Origin: Alg239-R122 sp041746135 | GTDB lineage: Bacteria > Pseudomonadota > Alphaproteobacteria > Sphingomonadales > Sphingomonadaceae | NCBI GenBank assembly: GCA_041746135.1 | Contig: JBGTHQ010000022.1 | Coordinates: 4,885-68,884, forward strand | DNA length: 64,000 nucleotides | Direction: 5' to 3' | Part shown: positions 1 to 7,371 of the stretch, piece by piece | Layout: every line of letters starts with the position of its first letter | How positions within the stretch are numbered: the stretch's first letter is position 1 | Notes under the pieces: generated by a model | What the model saw: only the letters and a program-made list of their open reading frames with translations | Databases searched by the model: none | What the model was told of the DNA's origin: nothing | Made by a program: the position numbers and the translations under genes

Positions 1-710
1 TCGTCGACGATATCCAGTTCATCATCGGCAAAGCCTCGACGCAGGAGGAATTTTTGCACACGATCGACGCGCTACTGGGCGCGGGCAAGCGGCTGATTGT
101 GGCATCGGACCGCGCACCGCAGGCCTTGGACGGCGTGGATCAAAGACTCTTGTCGCGCCTGTCCATGGGCCTGGTCGCCGATATGCAGCCCGCCGATATC
201 GAGCTGCGCAGAAAAATCCTGCGCGCGCGTCTGTCCCAGTTTACGCCGTGCAATGTCGGTGAGGACGTGATCGAGTTTCTCGCCCGCACCATCAGCCGCA
301 ACGTGCGCGAGCTGGTCGGCGGTCTCAACAAGCTGATCGCGTATGCACAACTGACCGGCCAGCCGGTAAGCCTCGCGCTGGCACAGGAACAGCTGTCCGA
401 TATCTTGAGCGCCAACCGCCGCCGTATCACGATCGATGAGATCCAGCGCACGGTGTGCCAGTTCTACAAGCTGGACCGCAGCGAAATGTCCTCTAAGCGC
501 CGGGCCCGCGCCATCGTGCGTCCGCGTCAGGTGGCAATGTATCTCGCCAAGGTGCTGACCCCGCGCTCCTATCCCGAGATCGGCCGCAAATTCGGTGGGC
601 GCGATCACAGCACCGTGATCCACGCCGTCCGCCTGATCGAAGATTTGCGGACCCGCGATGCTGATATGGACGGCGATGTGCGGACCTTGCTGCAACAGCT
701 GGAAAGCTAA
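1..710 (+). CDS. dnaA: Chromosomal replication initiator DnaA (3' part, 5' truncated by window)
   Basis: DnaA is the AAA+ ATPase that opens oriC and loads the helicase. The frame is open from position 3 and starts inside the AAA+ domain at the Walker B segment (VDDIQF, then GK). It continues through the sensor II region (NVRELVGGLNKL) to the DNA-binding domain IV near the C-terminus, with the DnaA-box recognition signature GGRDHSTVIHAV. The presence of domain IV separates it from the short Hda-type regulators. The Walker A motif and N-terminal domains lie outside the window. A palindromic repeat and moeB follow on the same strand. Family assignment is very secure; the true start cannot be seen. 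Confidence 0.96.
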   Translation, partial: VDDIQFIIGKASTQEEFLHTIDALLGAGKRLIVASDRAPQALDGVDQRLLSRLSMGLVADMQPADIELRRKILRARLSQFTPCNVGEDVIEFLARTISRNVRELVGGLNKLIAYAQLTGQPVSLALAQEQLSDILSANRRRITIDEIQRTVCQFYKLDRSEMSSKRRARAIVRPRQVAMYLAKVLTPRSYPEIGRKFGGRDHSTVIHAVRLIEDLRTRDADMDGDVRTLLQQLES

Positions 711-734
711 GTTTGTACGATAATCGCGAAAACC

Positions 735-846
735 GTCACTCCCGGCTCGACCGGGGGTCCATTTTCTGACCGTTTCCCCCTAAAGGAGAGTTCAGGAAAT
801 GGATGACCTGCGGTCATCTGCGATTCCCCGCTTTCGCGGGAACGAC
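735..846. repeat. Palindromic intergenic repeat, degenerate copy
   Basis: The dnaA-moeB gap holds a GTCACTCCCGG...CCGGGGGTCC half and a second half ATTCCCCGCTTTCGCGGGAA-CGAC, each a small inverted repeat beginning or ending in GTC/GAC. This is the layout of the intergenic palindromic repeats seen at 35.1, 61.9, 63.0 and 63.5 kb, although the sequence is diverged from those copies. It probably forms two hairpins in RNA; a role as a weak terminator after dnaA is inference. Confidence 0.55.
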
Positions 847-866
847 TATGTTGTTAGGCTGTTTTA

Positions 867-1628
867 ATGACCAGCCTGACCGATACACAGCTTGACCGTT
901 ATGCGCGGCATATCATCCTGCCGCAAATTGGCGGCGCGGGTCAGGCCAGATTGCTGAGCGCGCATGTGCTGGTGGTTGGTGCAGGCGGCATCGGTTGCCC
1001 TGCCCTGCAATATCTGGCTGCGGCTGGCGTCGGGCAGCTCACAATAGTCGATGACGATATTGTTTCGCTTTCCAACCTCCAGCGACAGGTACTGTTTTGC
1101 GAAAGCGATATCGGCGCGCCCAAAGTCGAGGCCGCCAAAACCGCCTTGGCCCGTATTAATCCCAATAGTATAATAAACGCGCTGCAGGAAAGACTGACAG
1201 CGGTTAACGGCGCGGCATGGGTCGCAAACGCGGATGTCGTGGTGGACGGCAGCGACAATTTTGCCACCCGTCTGGCCGTCAACGATCTCGCCTGTCGAGC
1301 GCAAGTGCCGCTGATTTCTGCCGCCATTGGCCAGTTTCAGGGCCAAGTCGGCACGTTCCGGGGCTGGCGCGACGACGCGCCTTGCTATCGCTGCTTTGTC
1401 GGCGATGCTTTCGATGCCGAAGATTGCGACACCTGCGCCGAAAACGGCGTGCTGGGCGCTATGGTGGGGATGATGGGCAGCTTTGCCGCGATGGAGACCA
1501 TTCGCGTGCTCACCGGTTTCGGCGATGACCCGACAGGAAAAATCCATATCTATGACGGACTGAAACCCGCGATGCGAACGATCGCTCTGGCCAAAGACCC
1601 TTGTTGCTCGACATGCCGGAACAAATAG
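867..1628 (+). CDS. moeB: MoeB/ThiF-family adenylyltransferase (molybdopterin-synthase sulfurylase type)
   Basis: This E1-like enzyme adenylates the C-terminal glycine of a ubiquitin-like sulfur carrier such as MoaD or ThiS. Visible features in the 253 residues are the nucleotide-binding loop VGAGGIG (37-43), the SNLQRQ motif (69-74), the conserved DGSDNFATR (127-135), and the zinc cysteines C173/C176 (CYRC) with C247/C250 (CSTC). A Cys-rich segment CDTCAENGVLG near 187-197 is where family members carry the catalytic cysteine. Length and domain order match MoeB. There is no rhodanese domain, so it is the short bacterial type. Whether it serves MoaD or ThiS cannot be told from the neighbours. 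Confidence 0.88.
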   Translation: MTSLTDTQLDRYARHIILPQIGGAGQARLLSAHVLVVGAGGIGCPALQYLAAAGVGQLTIVDDDIVSLSNLQRQVLFCESDIGAPKVEAAKTALARINPNSIINALQERLTAVNGAAWVANADVVVDGSDNFATRLAVNDLACRAQVPLISAAIGQFQGQVGTFRGWRDDAPCYRCFVGDAFDAEDCDTCAENGVLGAMVGMMGSFAAMETIRVLTGFGDDPTGKIHIYDGLKPAMRTIALAKDPCCSTCRNK

Positions 1629-1662
1629 GGCTATTATATCCTTCATTTCAGGGAAGATAGTT

Positions 1663-2073
1663 ATGACATTGCCGGTAACAGCGTTAACCGCCGCAATTTG
1701 CGCGATTATGATCCTGCTGACCGCGATCGCTACCGTACGGCAGCGTTTAAAGGCGCGGGTCGCTTTTGGCGAGGGAGACCGCAATCACGCTTTGGTCGCA
1801 TCCATTCGCAGCCACGGCAACCTTACCGAACATGCGCCGATCGTGATCATCATGATCGGATTGCTGGAAATGACAGATGTGCATCACTGGACGCTCACGG
1901 GTGTTGCCGTGCTTTTTCTCGCGGCGCGCGCCTTGCATATTATAGGTCTGCAAGCAGATCATAGTTTAGGCAAAGAGCCGTGGGCCCGAAGTCTCGGCGT
2001 CATCGGAACATGGGTGACCATGGCCGTACTGATCGGCTGGATTTTATTGCTTGTGGTCACTGTAAACGGATAG
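1663..2073 (+). CDS. MAPEG-family integral membrane protein
   Basis: A 136-residue membrane protein with four hydrophobic segments (about 5-23, 58-72, 77-95, 111-133), the size and topology of the MAPEG superfamily. It carries the family-like RIRSHGNLTEHAP-type segment (here VASIRSHGNLTEHAPIV) after the first helix. Members include glutathione transferases and eicosanoid-metabolising enzymes in eukaryotes; bacterial members are often uncharacterised glutathione-linked detoxification proteins. It sits 34 bp after moeB on the same strand and ends 9 bp before the convergent hydrolase gene. Family is fairly certain; the reaction is unknown. Confidence 0.8.
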   Translation: MTLPVTALTAAICAIMILLTAIATVRQRLKARVAFGEGDRNHALVASIRSHGNLTEHAPIVIIMIGLLEMTDVHHWTLTGVAVLFLAARALHIIGLQADHSLGKEPWARSLGVIGTWVTMAVLIGWILLLVVTVNG

Positions 2074-2082
2074 CCAGCCAAT

Positions 2083-2922
2083 TTAGTTGGCGGTAAATGC
2101 TTTCACCACTGCACGCCCGGCCGGTTGTGCCAACGCCGTGCCATGCGGACCCGGGACGGTGACAAGGGTGACCGTCATCCCCGCCTGTTTCAATTCCTGT
2201 TCGAAAGCGCGCATATTTTTGGGCTTCACGATCTCGTCATTCTTGCTGGAAATCAGCAATACCGGGGCCTTGGACGCAATTACATAGTCCTGATATGCAA
2301 AGCGCGACAATGCCGGATCGATTTTCAGGCGGACGAACGGTTTGGCGATTGCGGGAATGAAATTGCGTCCTACCGAGGCGATATCTGCGGCGCTGCCTTC
2401 TATGATCAGTCCGTCGAAACCGCCACCACGCACCATGGCGGCCGCCTGGCTTCCTCCGAACGACAGGCCATAAGCGTATAACCGTCCCGTGCCGGTCCAG
2501 CCTTTCTGCCGCAGCGCATCCAAGAATGTGGGGCCGGTGGCAATCGACGCGTCGATCGTTGGGGGTATATTGGTCCCGCCGCGTCCCGGATAATCGTAAA
2601 GAATGATATCGAATCCGGTGGCGTCGGCCAGCGCCTGCGCGCGCTGCGTCATATCGGCAGTGAAATTGCCGTTGCCGCCGTGATAGACCAGAACGTCTTC
2701 GCTTTGCGGATTATCCAACCGGACGGCATGCATCGTGCCAAGGCCGGGCAAGTCGAGCATTTCGTCGGTCAGACTATAGCCGGAGGGGGCGACAAGTGTA
2801 TTCGCGCTGTTCTCGGCGTTCTGCGGAAAAAAACTGCTCTGGTCGATAACCCCGGTACAGCCGCTGACCGCAGTTAAAGACCCCAGCAACAGCGCCGCTT
2901 TGACATTGAAAATATTTCGCAT
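2083..2922 (-). CDS. Alpha/beta-hydrolase lipoprotein
   Basis: A predicted lipoprotein of 279 residues. A signal peptide ends in the lipobox AVSGC with the lipidated cysteine at 22. The remainder is an alpha/beta hydrolase: oxyanion-region HGGNGN (81-86), nucleophile elbow GLSFGGS with Ser154, probable acid Asp229 (SKNDE) and catalytic His260 (GPHGT). The layout resembles the BEM46/FrsA-like family of exported esterases. It should face the periplasm, anchored in a membrane. The substrate is not predictable. It is transcribed alone, convergent with the MAPEG gene. Confidence 0.82.
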   Translation of the reverse strand: MRNIFNVKAALLLGSLTAVSGCTGVIDQSSFFPQNAENSANTLVAPSGYSLTDEMLDLPGLGTMHAVRLDNPQSEDVLVYHGGNGNFTADMTQRAQALADATGFDIILYDYPGRGGTNIPPTIDASIATGPTFLDALRQKGWTGTGRLYAYGLSFGGSQAAAMVRGGGFDGLIIEGSAADIASVGRNFIPAIAKPFVRLKIDPALSRFAYQDYVIASKAPVLLISSKNDEIVKPKNMRAFEQELKQAGMTVTLVTVPGPHGTALAQPAGRAVVKAFTAN

Positions 2923-2986
2923 AATACCCTCTCCCCAAAAAAACTATATTCTCTCTAACCGATTGAATATATTATGAACAGGACTC

Positions 2987-3691
2987 TCACTGCGCCAGCA
3001 ATCCATTCACCCATTGCGGCACGAGAGCACCCGCCGGACCATGCCGACTTTCGTCGAACCAATGGCTGCCTTCGGACGGATCGAGATTGAGTTCGAGTGT
3101 TTGCGTGCCATAAGCTGCGGCCATCTGCACGAAACCCGCGGCAGGATAGACCGCGCCCGACGTGCCGATCGAGACGAACAGGTCGCAGCGGGACAGCGCG
3201 GCCTCGATCCGGTCCATATGGTACGGCATTTCACCGAACCAAACGATATCGGGCCGCAGCGCTCCCGTAACCCCGCACAAGTCACAGGCTGGACCGTCCA
3301 GCAATGTGGCGGGCGATCCCTGTGTCCCCTTGCATATCTGGCAAATTGCACTCGTCAATTCCCCATGCATGTGCAGCAATCTTTTCGACCCAGCGCGTTC
3401 GTGCAGGTCATCGACATTTTGTGTGATCAGCAGCAGCTCGCCCGTCCATTCGGCATCGAGCCTCGCTAGCGCCGCGTGTGCGGCATTGGGCGAGACCGTC
3501 TTCAGCGCGGCGCGGCGTGTATCGTAGAACGTCTGAACCAGTTCGGGGTCACGCGCAAATGCTTCGGGCGTGGCGACATCCTCGACCCGGTGCCCTTCCC
3601 ATAGGCCATCGGGTCCGCGAAAGGTGGCTACGCCGCTTTCCGCACTGATCCCCGCACCGGTCAGGATTACGATATTGCGAATATTGCTCAT
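2987..3691 (-). CDS. cobB: NAD-dependent protein deacylase, sirtuin (CobB/SIRT5 type)
   Basis: A class III sirtuin that removes acyl groups from lysine while consuming NAD+. From the ATG at 3691 it is 234 residues, the usual CobB length. Motifs are GAGIS (12-16), QNVD (91-94), catalytic His109 in HMHGEL, four zinc cysteines C117/C120/C136/C139, and GTSGAVYPA (177-185). The YDTRR segment supplies Tyr56 and Arg59, the Y-x-x-R pair that in SIRT5 and CobB favours succinyl/malonyl-lysine, so desuccinylase activity is likely. An open frame extends further upstream but only by running antisense through dapB, so the short start is preferred; an alternative ATG lies at 3700. It is divergent from dapB. 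Confidence 0.92.
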   Translation of the reverse strand: MSNIRNIVILTGAGISAESGVATFRGPDGLWEGHRVEDVATPEAFARDPELVQTFYDTRRAALKTVSPNAAHAALARLDAEWTGELLLITQNVDDLHERAGSKRLLHMHGELTSAICQICKGTQGSPATLLDGPACDLCGVTGALRPDIVWFGEMPYHMDRIEAALSRCDLFVSIGTSGAVYPAAGFVQMAAAYGTQTLELNLDPSEGSHWFDESRHGPAGALVPQWVNGLLAQ

Positions 3692-3731
3692 CTGCCGCAT
3701 GAAGCATGAAACAGATGGGCAGGACAAGAGC

Positions 3732-4460
3732 ATGATCACTATCGGCATATTCGGCAGCGCGGGCCGCATGGGGCAGGCCATCACGCTCGCCATAGCAGAA
3801 GCGGGCGCGGGGTTTGCCGGCGGGGCGGATAAGGGCGATGATGTCGAAGCCCTGACAGCCCAGGCCGATGTGCTGGTCGACTTTTCCTCGCCCGACGCGC
3901 TCGAGGCGCATCTCGATGCGTGCATCGCCGCGGGCAAACCCGCCATTGTCGGCACCACTGGATTGGAGGAACGTCACCATTTCCTTATCGACAGCGCAGC
4001 CGAGCATATTGCGGTTTTGCAGACCGGCAATACCTCGCTCGGCGTCAACATGCTGAGCGCGCTGGTGGCGGAGGCCGCTGCGCGTCTGGGCGAGGACTGG
4101 GATATCGAGATACTCGAAATGCACCACCGCCATAAAGTCGATGCCCCTTCGGGTACTGCATTGCTATTGGGCGAAGCCGCTGCCAAGGCGCGCGGCATAG
4201 ATCCGGTAACGGACAGCGAGCGCGGACGGGACGGCATTACCGGCGCACGCGGGCGCGGAAATATCGGCTATGCTAGCCTGCGCGGCGGCAGCGTCGCGGG
4301 CGACCACAGCGTGATCTTCGCCAGCGATCACGAACGCATCGAACTCACCCACCGCGCCGAAAACCGCAGCGTCTTCGCCGACGGCGCGATCAAGGCGGCG
4401 CAGTGGATCGTCGGCAAGGATGCGGGACGGTATGAGATGAAGGATGTTTTGGGCTTATAG
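3732..4460 (+). CDS. dapB: 4-hydroxy-tetrahydrodipicolinate reductase
   Basis: DapB is the second committed enzyme of the lysine/diaminopimelate pathway, reducing hydroxytetrahydrodipicolinate with NAD(P)H. The 242-residue product begins with the Rossmann loop GSAGRMG (8-14). It carries the family signature from Glu129 to Thr142, which includes HH at 131-132, Lys135 and DAPSGT. The start is the ATG before ITIGIFGSAGRMG. The frame is open a further 54 codons upstream but those lie antisense to the sirtuin. nth follows only 5 bp after the stop, so the two are probably co-transcribed. Confidence 0.95.
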   Translation: MITIGIFGSAGRMGQAITLAIAEAGAGFAGGADKGDDVEALTAQADVLVDFSSPDALEAHLDACIAAGKPAIVGTTGLEERHHFLIDSAAEHIAVLQTGNTSLGVNMLSALVAEAAARLGEDWDIEILEMHHRHKVDAPSGTALLLGEAAAKARGIDPVTDSERGRDGITGARGRGNIGYASLRGGSVAGDHSVIFASDHERIELTHRAENRSVFADGAIKAAQWIVGKDAGRYEMKDVLGL

Positions 4461-4465
4461 ACATT

Positions 4466-5113
4466 ATGAAAAAAAACGATATATTCGAATTTTACCGCCG
4501 CTTAGCCGAGGCTAATCCGTCGCCGACGACCGAACTCAACTATGACAATACCTATCAGCTCTTGGTCGCGGTGACGCTGTCCGCGCAATCAACCGATATT
4601 GGCGTGAACAAAGCGACGCGGTTGCTGTTTGCGCAGGTGACGCATCCGCAGCATATGCTCGATCTGGGCGAGGATGAACTCAAGCAGCATATCAAAACGA
4701 TCGGGCTGTATAACAGCAAGGCCAAGAACGTGATTGCCATGGCCGATCTGCTGGTCAGCAAACATGGCGGCGAGGTTCCGGCGGACCGCGATACACTCAC
4801 CACCCTGCCCGGTGTTGGCCGCAAGACCGCCAATGTCGTAATGAACTGCGCATTCGGCGCGGAGACGTTCGCGGTCGATACGCATATTTTCCGCGTCGGC
4901 AACCGCACCGGACTGGCACCGGGCAAAACGCCGCTCTCGGTGGAGAAAAAGCTCGACACACAGACGCCCGCGCCGTTTCGCGTGCATGCGCATCATTGGC
5001 TGATCCTGCATGGCCGCTATATCTGCAAGGCGCGCACGCCCGAGTGCTGGCGCTGTCCGGTCGCGGATTTGTGCCGATACAAAAAGAAAACGCCCGATCC
5101 GAATGCGGCCTGA
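4466..5113 (+). CDS. nth: Endonuclease III (DNA glycosylase/AP lyase)
   Basis: Base-excision repair enzyme that removes oxidised pyrimidines and cleaves AP sites. The 215 residues show the helix-hairpin-helix LPGVGRKTA with catalytic Lys120, the catalytic Asp138 in AVDTHIFR, and a [4Fe-4S] cluster set C187-x6-C194-x2-C197-x5-C203. All key residues of Nth are present, and the cluster spacing is the classical one that separates it from MutY-like paralogues of different C-terminal length. It is closely spaced after dapB. Confidence 0.96.
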   Translation: MKKNDIFEFYRRLAEANPSPTTELNYDNTYQLLVAVTLSAQSTDIGVNKATRLLFAQVTHPQHMLDLGEDELKQHIKTIGLYNSKAKNVIAMADLLVSKHGGEVPADRDTLTTLPGVGRKTANVVMNCAFGAETFAVDTHIFRVGNRTGLAPGKTPLSVEKKLDTQTPAPFRVHAHHWLILHGRYICKARTPECWRCPVADLCRYKKKTPDPNAA

Positions 5114-5174
5114 ACGGCTCAGCATCGGTTCAGACAGAATTTGATATTTCTTTTGAACTATAAGGAGAAGAATC

Positions 5175-5654
5175 ATGGCCTTTAATGCATTCCTTCCCAA
5201 AGCGGTCCTGATGGCCGTCCCGATCGTTCTTGTGGGCGGACTTTCCACCTACTCCATTGCCGGTGCAGATAATGATCACCGCAAGAGCGTGAGCAATGCG
5301 CCCGTGGCTTTGGGCATCGGCCAGCCCCAATCCTGCATTCCGCTGCGCGCGATTCGCCAAAGCAAGGTGCAGGATGACAGCACGATCGATTTTCAAATGC
5401 GCAATGGCGATATCTATCGCAACAGGCTGCCGCGTCGCTGTGGCGGACTGGGTTTCGAGCAGAGCTTCAGCTACAAGACATCGCTCGGTCGGCTATGCAG
5501 CACCGATATCATCCATGTGATTTCGAGCAATACGGGCTCGATCGAAACACGCGGCAGTTGCGGGTTGGGTAAGTTTCAAAAGGTCCAACTGGTGGAGGCA
5601 GTCCTGCCCGACCGTACTATCGATATTATGAGTGACAGCATACCTACTGAATGA
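5175..5654 (+). CDS. Exported hypothetical protein, DUF6491-like
   Basis: A 159-residue protein with an N-terminal hydrophobic signal (about 9-30) and a compact domain with four conserved-looking cysteines (in QSCIPL, RRCGGL, RLCSTD, GSCGLG). The pattern CIPL-RAIR, DDSTIDF-MRNGDIYRNRLPRRC and FSYKTS-RLC resembles what I recall as DUF6491, a small exported family common in sphingomonads; that match is from memory. A good ribosome site (AAGGAGAAG) sits 8 bp before the ATG. Its last 11 bp overlap the convergent gene downstream. Function unknown. Confidence 0.72.
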   Translation: MAFNAFLPKAVLMAVPIVLVGGLSTYSIAGADNDHRKSVSNAPVALGIGQPQSCIPLRAIRQSKVQDDSTIDFQMRNGDIYRNRLPRRCGGLGFEQSFSYKTSLGRLCSTDIIHVISSNTGSIETRGSCGLGKFQKVQLVEAVLPDRTIDIMSDSIPTE

Positions 5655-6054
5655 CCGATGCGTTTTCTTGAATTTTCGTTTTCTGACGTTGATATGCCCA
5701 AGGCACAGTCAATGATGACTTTCGAGCCATTATAAATGTACCTTCCCACACTCCTTCTATTGTCCATGTGCCATTTATCTCTTGGCCATCTTGGCTCAAG
5801 AATCCAGAATATTGCACGTCATCGTATTCATAATTCGCAATATCATACAATTTCAAAAATGATATTATGCGCTCATTTCTAATTCCATATATGAGAGCTG
5901 TGAGTTTTTTTCCTGATATATCCTCTATAGTTTTACCAGAGATTTCAATACCATCCTGTACTAAATCACATTCGAAAGTTGTAGTGTTAGAGGCAATGTC
6001 ATAGTCATATAGGCCAAACCAATTTCCTGTAAGATTATACCCAGAACTAGACAT
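5644..6054 (-). CDS. Hypothetical protein, AT-rich, beta-rich
   Basis: A 136-residue protein I do not recognise. It has no signal peptide and alternates short beta-type stretches (for example FECDLVQDGIEISGKTI and INGTWTIEGVWEGTFIMAR), suggesting a small beta-barrel or sandwich. The base composition is clearly AT-richer than both neighbours, with codons such as ATA, AGA and TTA that the flanking genes avoid, pointing to recent acquisition. It begins 3 bp after the symporter stop on the same strand, so it may be co-transcribed with it, and it overlaps the convergent DUF6491-like gene by 11 bp. Confidence 0.6.
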   Translation of the reverse strand: MSSSGYNLTGNWFGLYDYDIASNTTTFECDLVQDGIEISGKTIEDISGKKLTALIYGIRNERIISFLKLYDIANYEYDDVQYSGFLSQDGQEINGTWTIEGVWEGTFIMARKSSLTVPWAYQRQKTKIQENASVIQ

Positions 6055-6057
6055 ATA

Positions 6058-7293
6058 TTATACATCGTCGGCGGAAATCATTTCCGCGCGGTCGAGCTCG
6101 CCGGTCATCGCGGCCACGGTGGTCGCCACCGCCGCATCGCCGCTGACATTTGTGGTGGTGCGCATCATGTCCATGATCCGGTCGACACCGGCCACGAAAG
6201 CGATGGTTTCCAGAGGCACGCCGACGCTACCAAATACCAGCGCCATCATGATCAGGCCTGCGCCCGGAATACCCGCCGCGCCGACCGCGCCCAAAGTGGC
6301 GGTGAGCGAGATCATGAAATAATCGCCCCAGCTTAGAACCACGCCAAAGACCTGCGCGCCGAACAAGGTGGCGAGGCCCAGATACATGGCGGTGCCGTTC
6401 ATGTTGATTGTGGCGCCGAGCGAAACGACGAAGCTCGACACCGGTTTGGAGACGCCCAGATTGCGCTGCGTACAGCGCAAGGTCACCGGCAGGGTCGCGT
6501 TTGACGATGCCGTCGAATAGCTGACCGCCATTGCATCGGTAATCCCGCGAAAAAAGTCGATCACCGGCAACTTGGCGATAAATTTGATCATCGCCGAATA
6601 GACCACCAGGATAATCAGCAGGCAGCCGAGATAGTTGAGGCCCACCAGTTTCGCCAGCGCCGCCAGCGCATCAAACCCGAGTGTGCCGGCGACCCAAGCC
6701 ATCAGCGCGAACACCCCGAACGGCGTCAGTTCCATCACTATCATCGTGACTTTCTGCATGATGATCGCGCCACTGTCGAAAACCTTTGCAACGGGCGAGC
6801 CTTCTTCCTTTGCCATCAGGATGCCGATGCCGATCAGCAGCGCAAAGACGATCAGCGGCAGCACATTGACATCGGCCATGGTCTGGACCGGACTTTGCGG
6901 AACCATCGAAATCACCATGTCCGTCCAGCTTGCATCGCTGGGCGGCGGGACTTTGCCCATTTCTATCTTGCTCGTGTCCAGCCCCAGCCCTGGCTTGACG
7001 AGGCTGCCAAGGGCGAGACCCAGCCAAACGGCGATCTGACCGGTTACGACGAACAGCAGCAAAGCCCTGCCCCCGACCTTGCCCAGTTTCGCGACATCGC
7101 CGATGGCCGCGACACCCGATACCAGCGAGAAGAATATCAGCGGCACGACCAGCATCTTGATCGAGGCGATGAAGAAATCGCCGATCCATTTGATCCGCTC
7201 GGCTTCGGGACCCCACAAAAAGCCCACCAGCACGCCCAGCAAGAGCGCGGCAATCACGCGCTGCCACAATGGAATTGCGAACCAGAATTTCAT
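6058..7293 (-). CDS. Dicarboxylate/amino acid:cation symporter (DAACS family)
   Basis: A 411-residue inner-membrane symporter of the GltP/DctA family, which takes up C4-dicarboxylates or acidic amino acids with H+ or Na+. Seen are multiple hydrophobic helices from the N-terminus (WQRVIAALLLGVLVGF), the serine-rich re-entrant loop (AVSYSTASSNATLPVT) and the substrate/cation motif NMNGTAMYLGLATLFGAQ, followed by the second hairpin AAGIPGAGLIMMALVFGSVG. The final helix carries DRIMDMMRTTTNVSGDA, which holds substrate-binding residues in the family. Substrate choice between aspartate/glutamate and dicarboxylate is not certain. Confidence 0.92.
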   Translation of the reverse strand: MKFWFAIPLWQRVIAALLLGVLVGFLWGPEAERIKWIGDFFIASIKMLVVPLIFFSLVSGVAAIGDVAKLGKVGGRALLLFVVTGQIAVWLGLALGSLVKPGLGLDTSKIEMGKVPPPSDASWTDMVISMVPQSPVQTMADVNVLPLIVFALLIGIGILMAKEEGSPVAKVFDSGAIIMQKVTMIVMELTPFGVFALMAWVAGTLGFDALAALAKLVGLNYLGCLLIILVVYSAMIKFIAKLPVIDFFRGITDAMAVSYSTASSNATLPVTLRCTQRNLGVSKPVSSFVVSLGATINMNGTAMYLGLATLFGAQVFGVVLSWGDYFMISLTATLGAVGAAGIPGAGLIMMALVFGSVGVPLETIAFVAGVDRIMDMMRTTTNVSGDAAVATTVAAMTGELDRAEMISADDV

Positions 7294-7371
7294 CTATGTG
7301 TCTCCCCGCGCTTTATCTGCGGCGAAGCTAGCCGGTGCGCCGCTTTGTCGCAACCGATTTGCAATTGCCGC

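Noticed and set aside
711..866. Replication origin next to dnaA
   Set aside because: No cluster of DnaA boxes or AT-rich unwinding element is visible in the short gap; it is filled by a palindromic repeat.
3693..3958. N-terminal extension of the sirtuin
   Set aside because: It would run antisense through the start of dapB and adds non-homologous residues; the start at 3691 gives a normal CobB.
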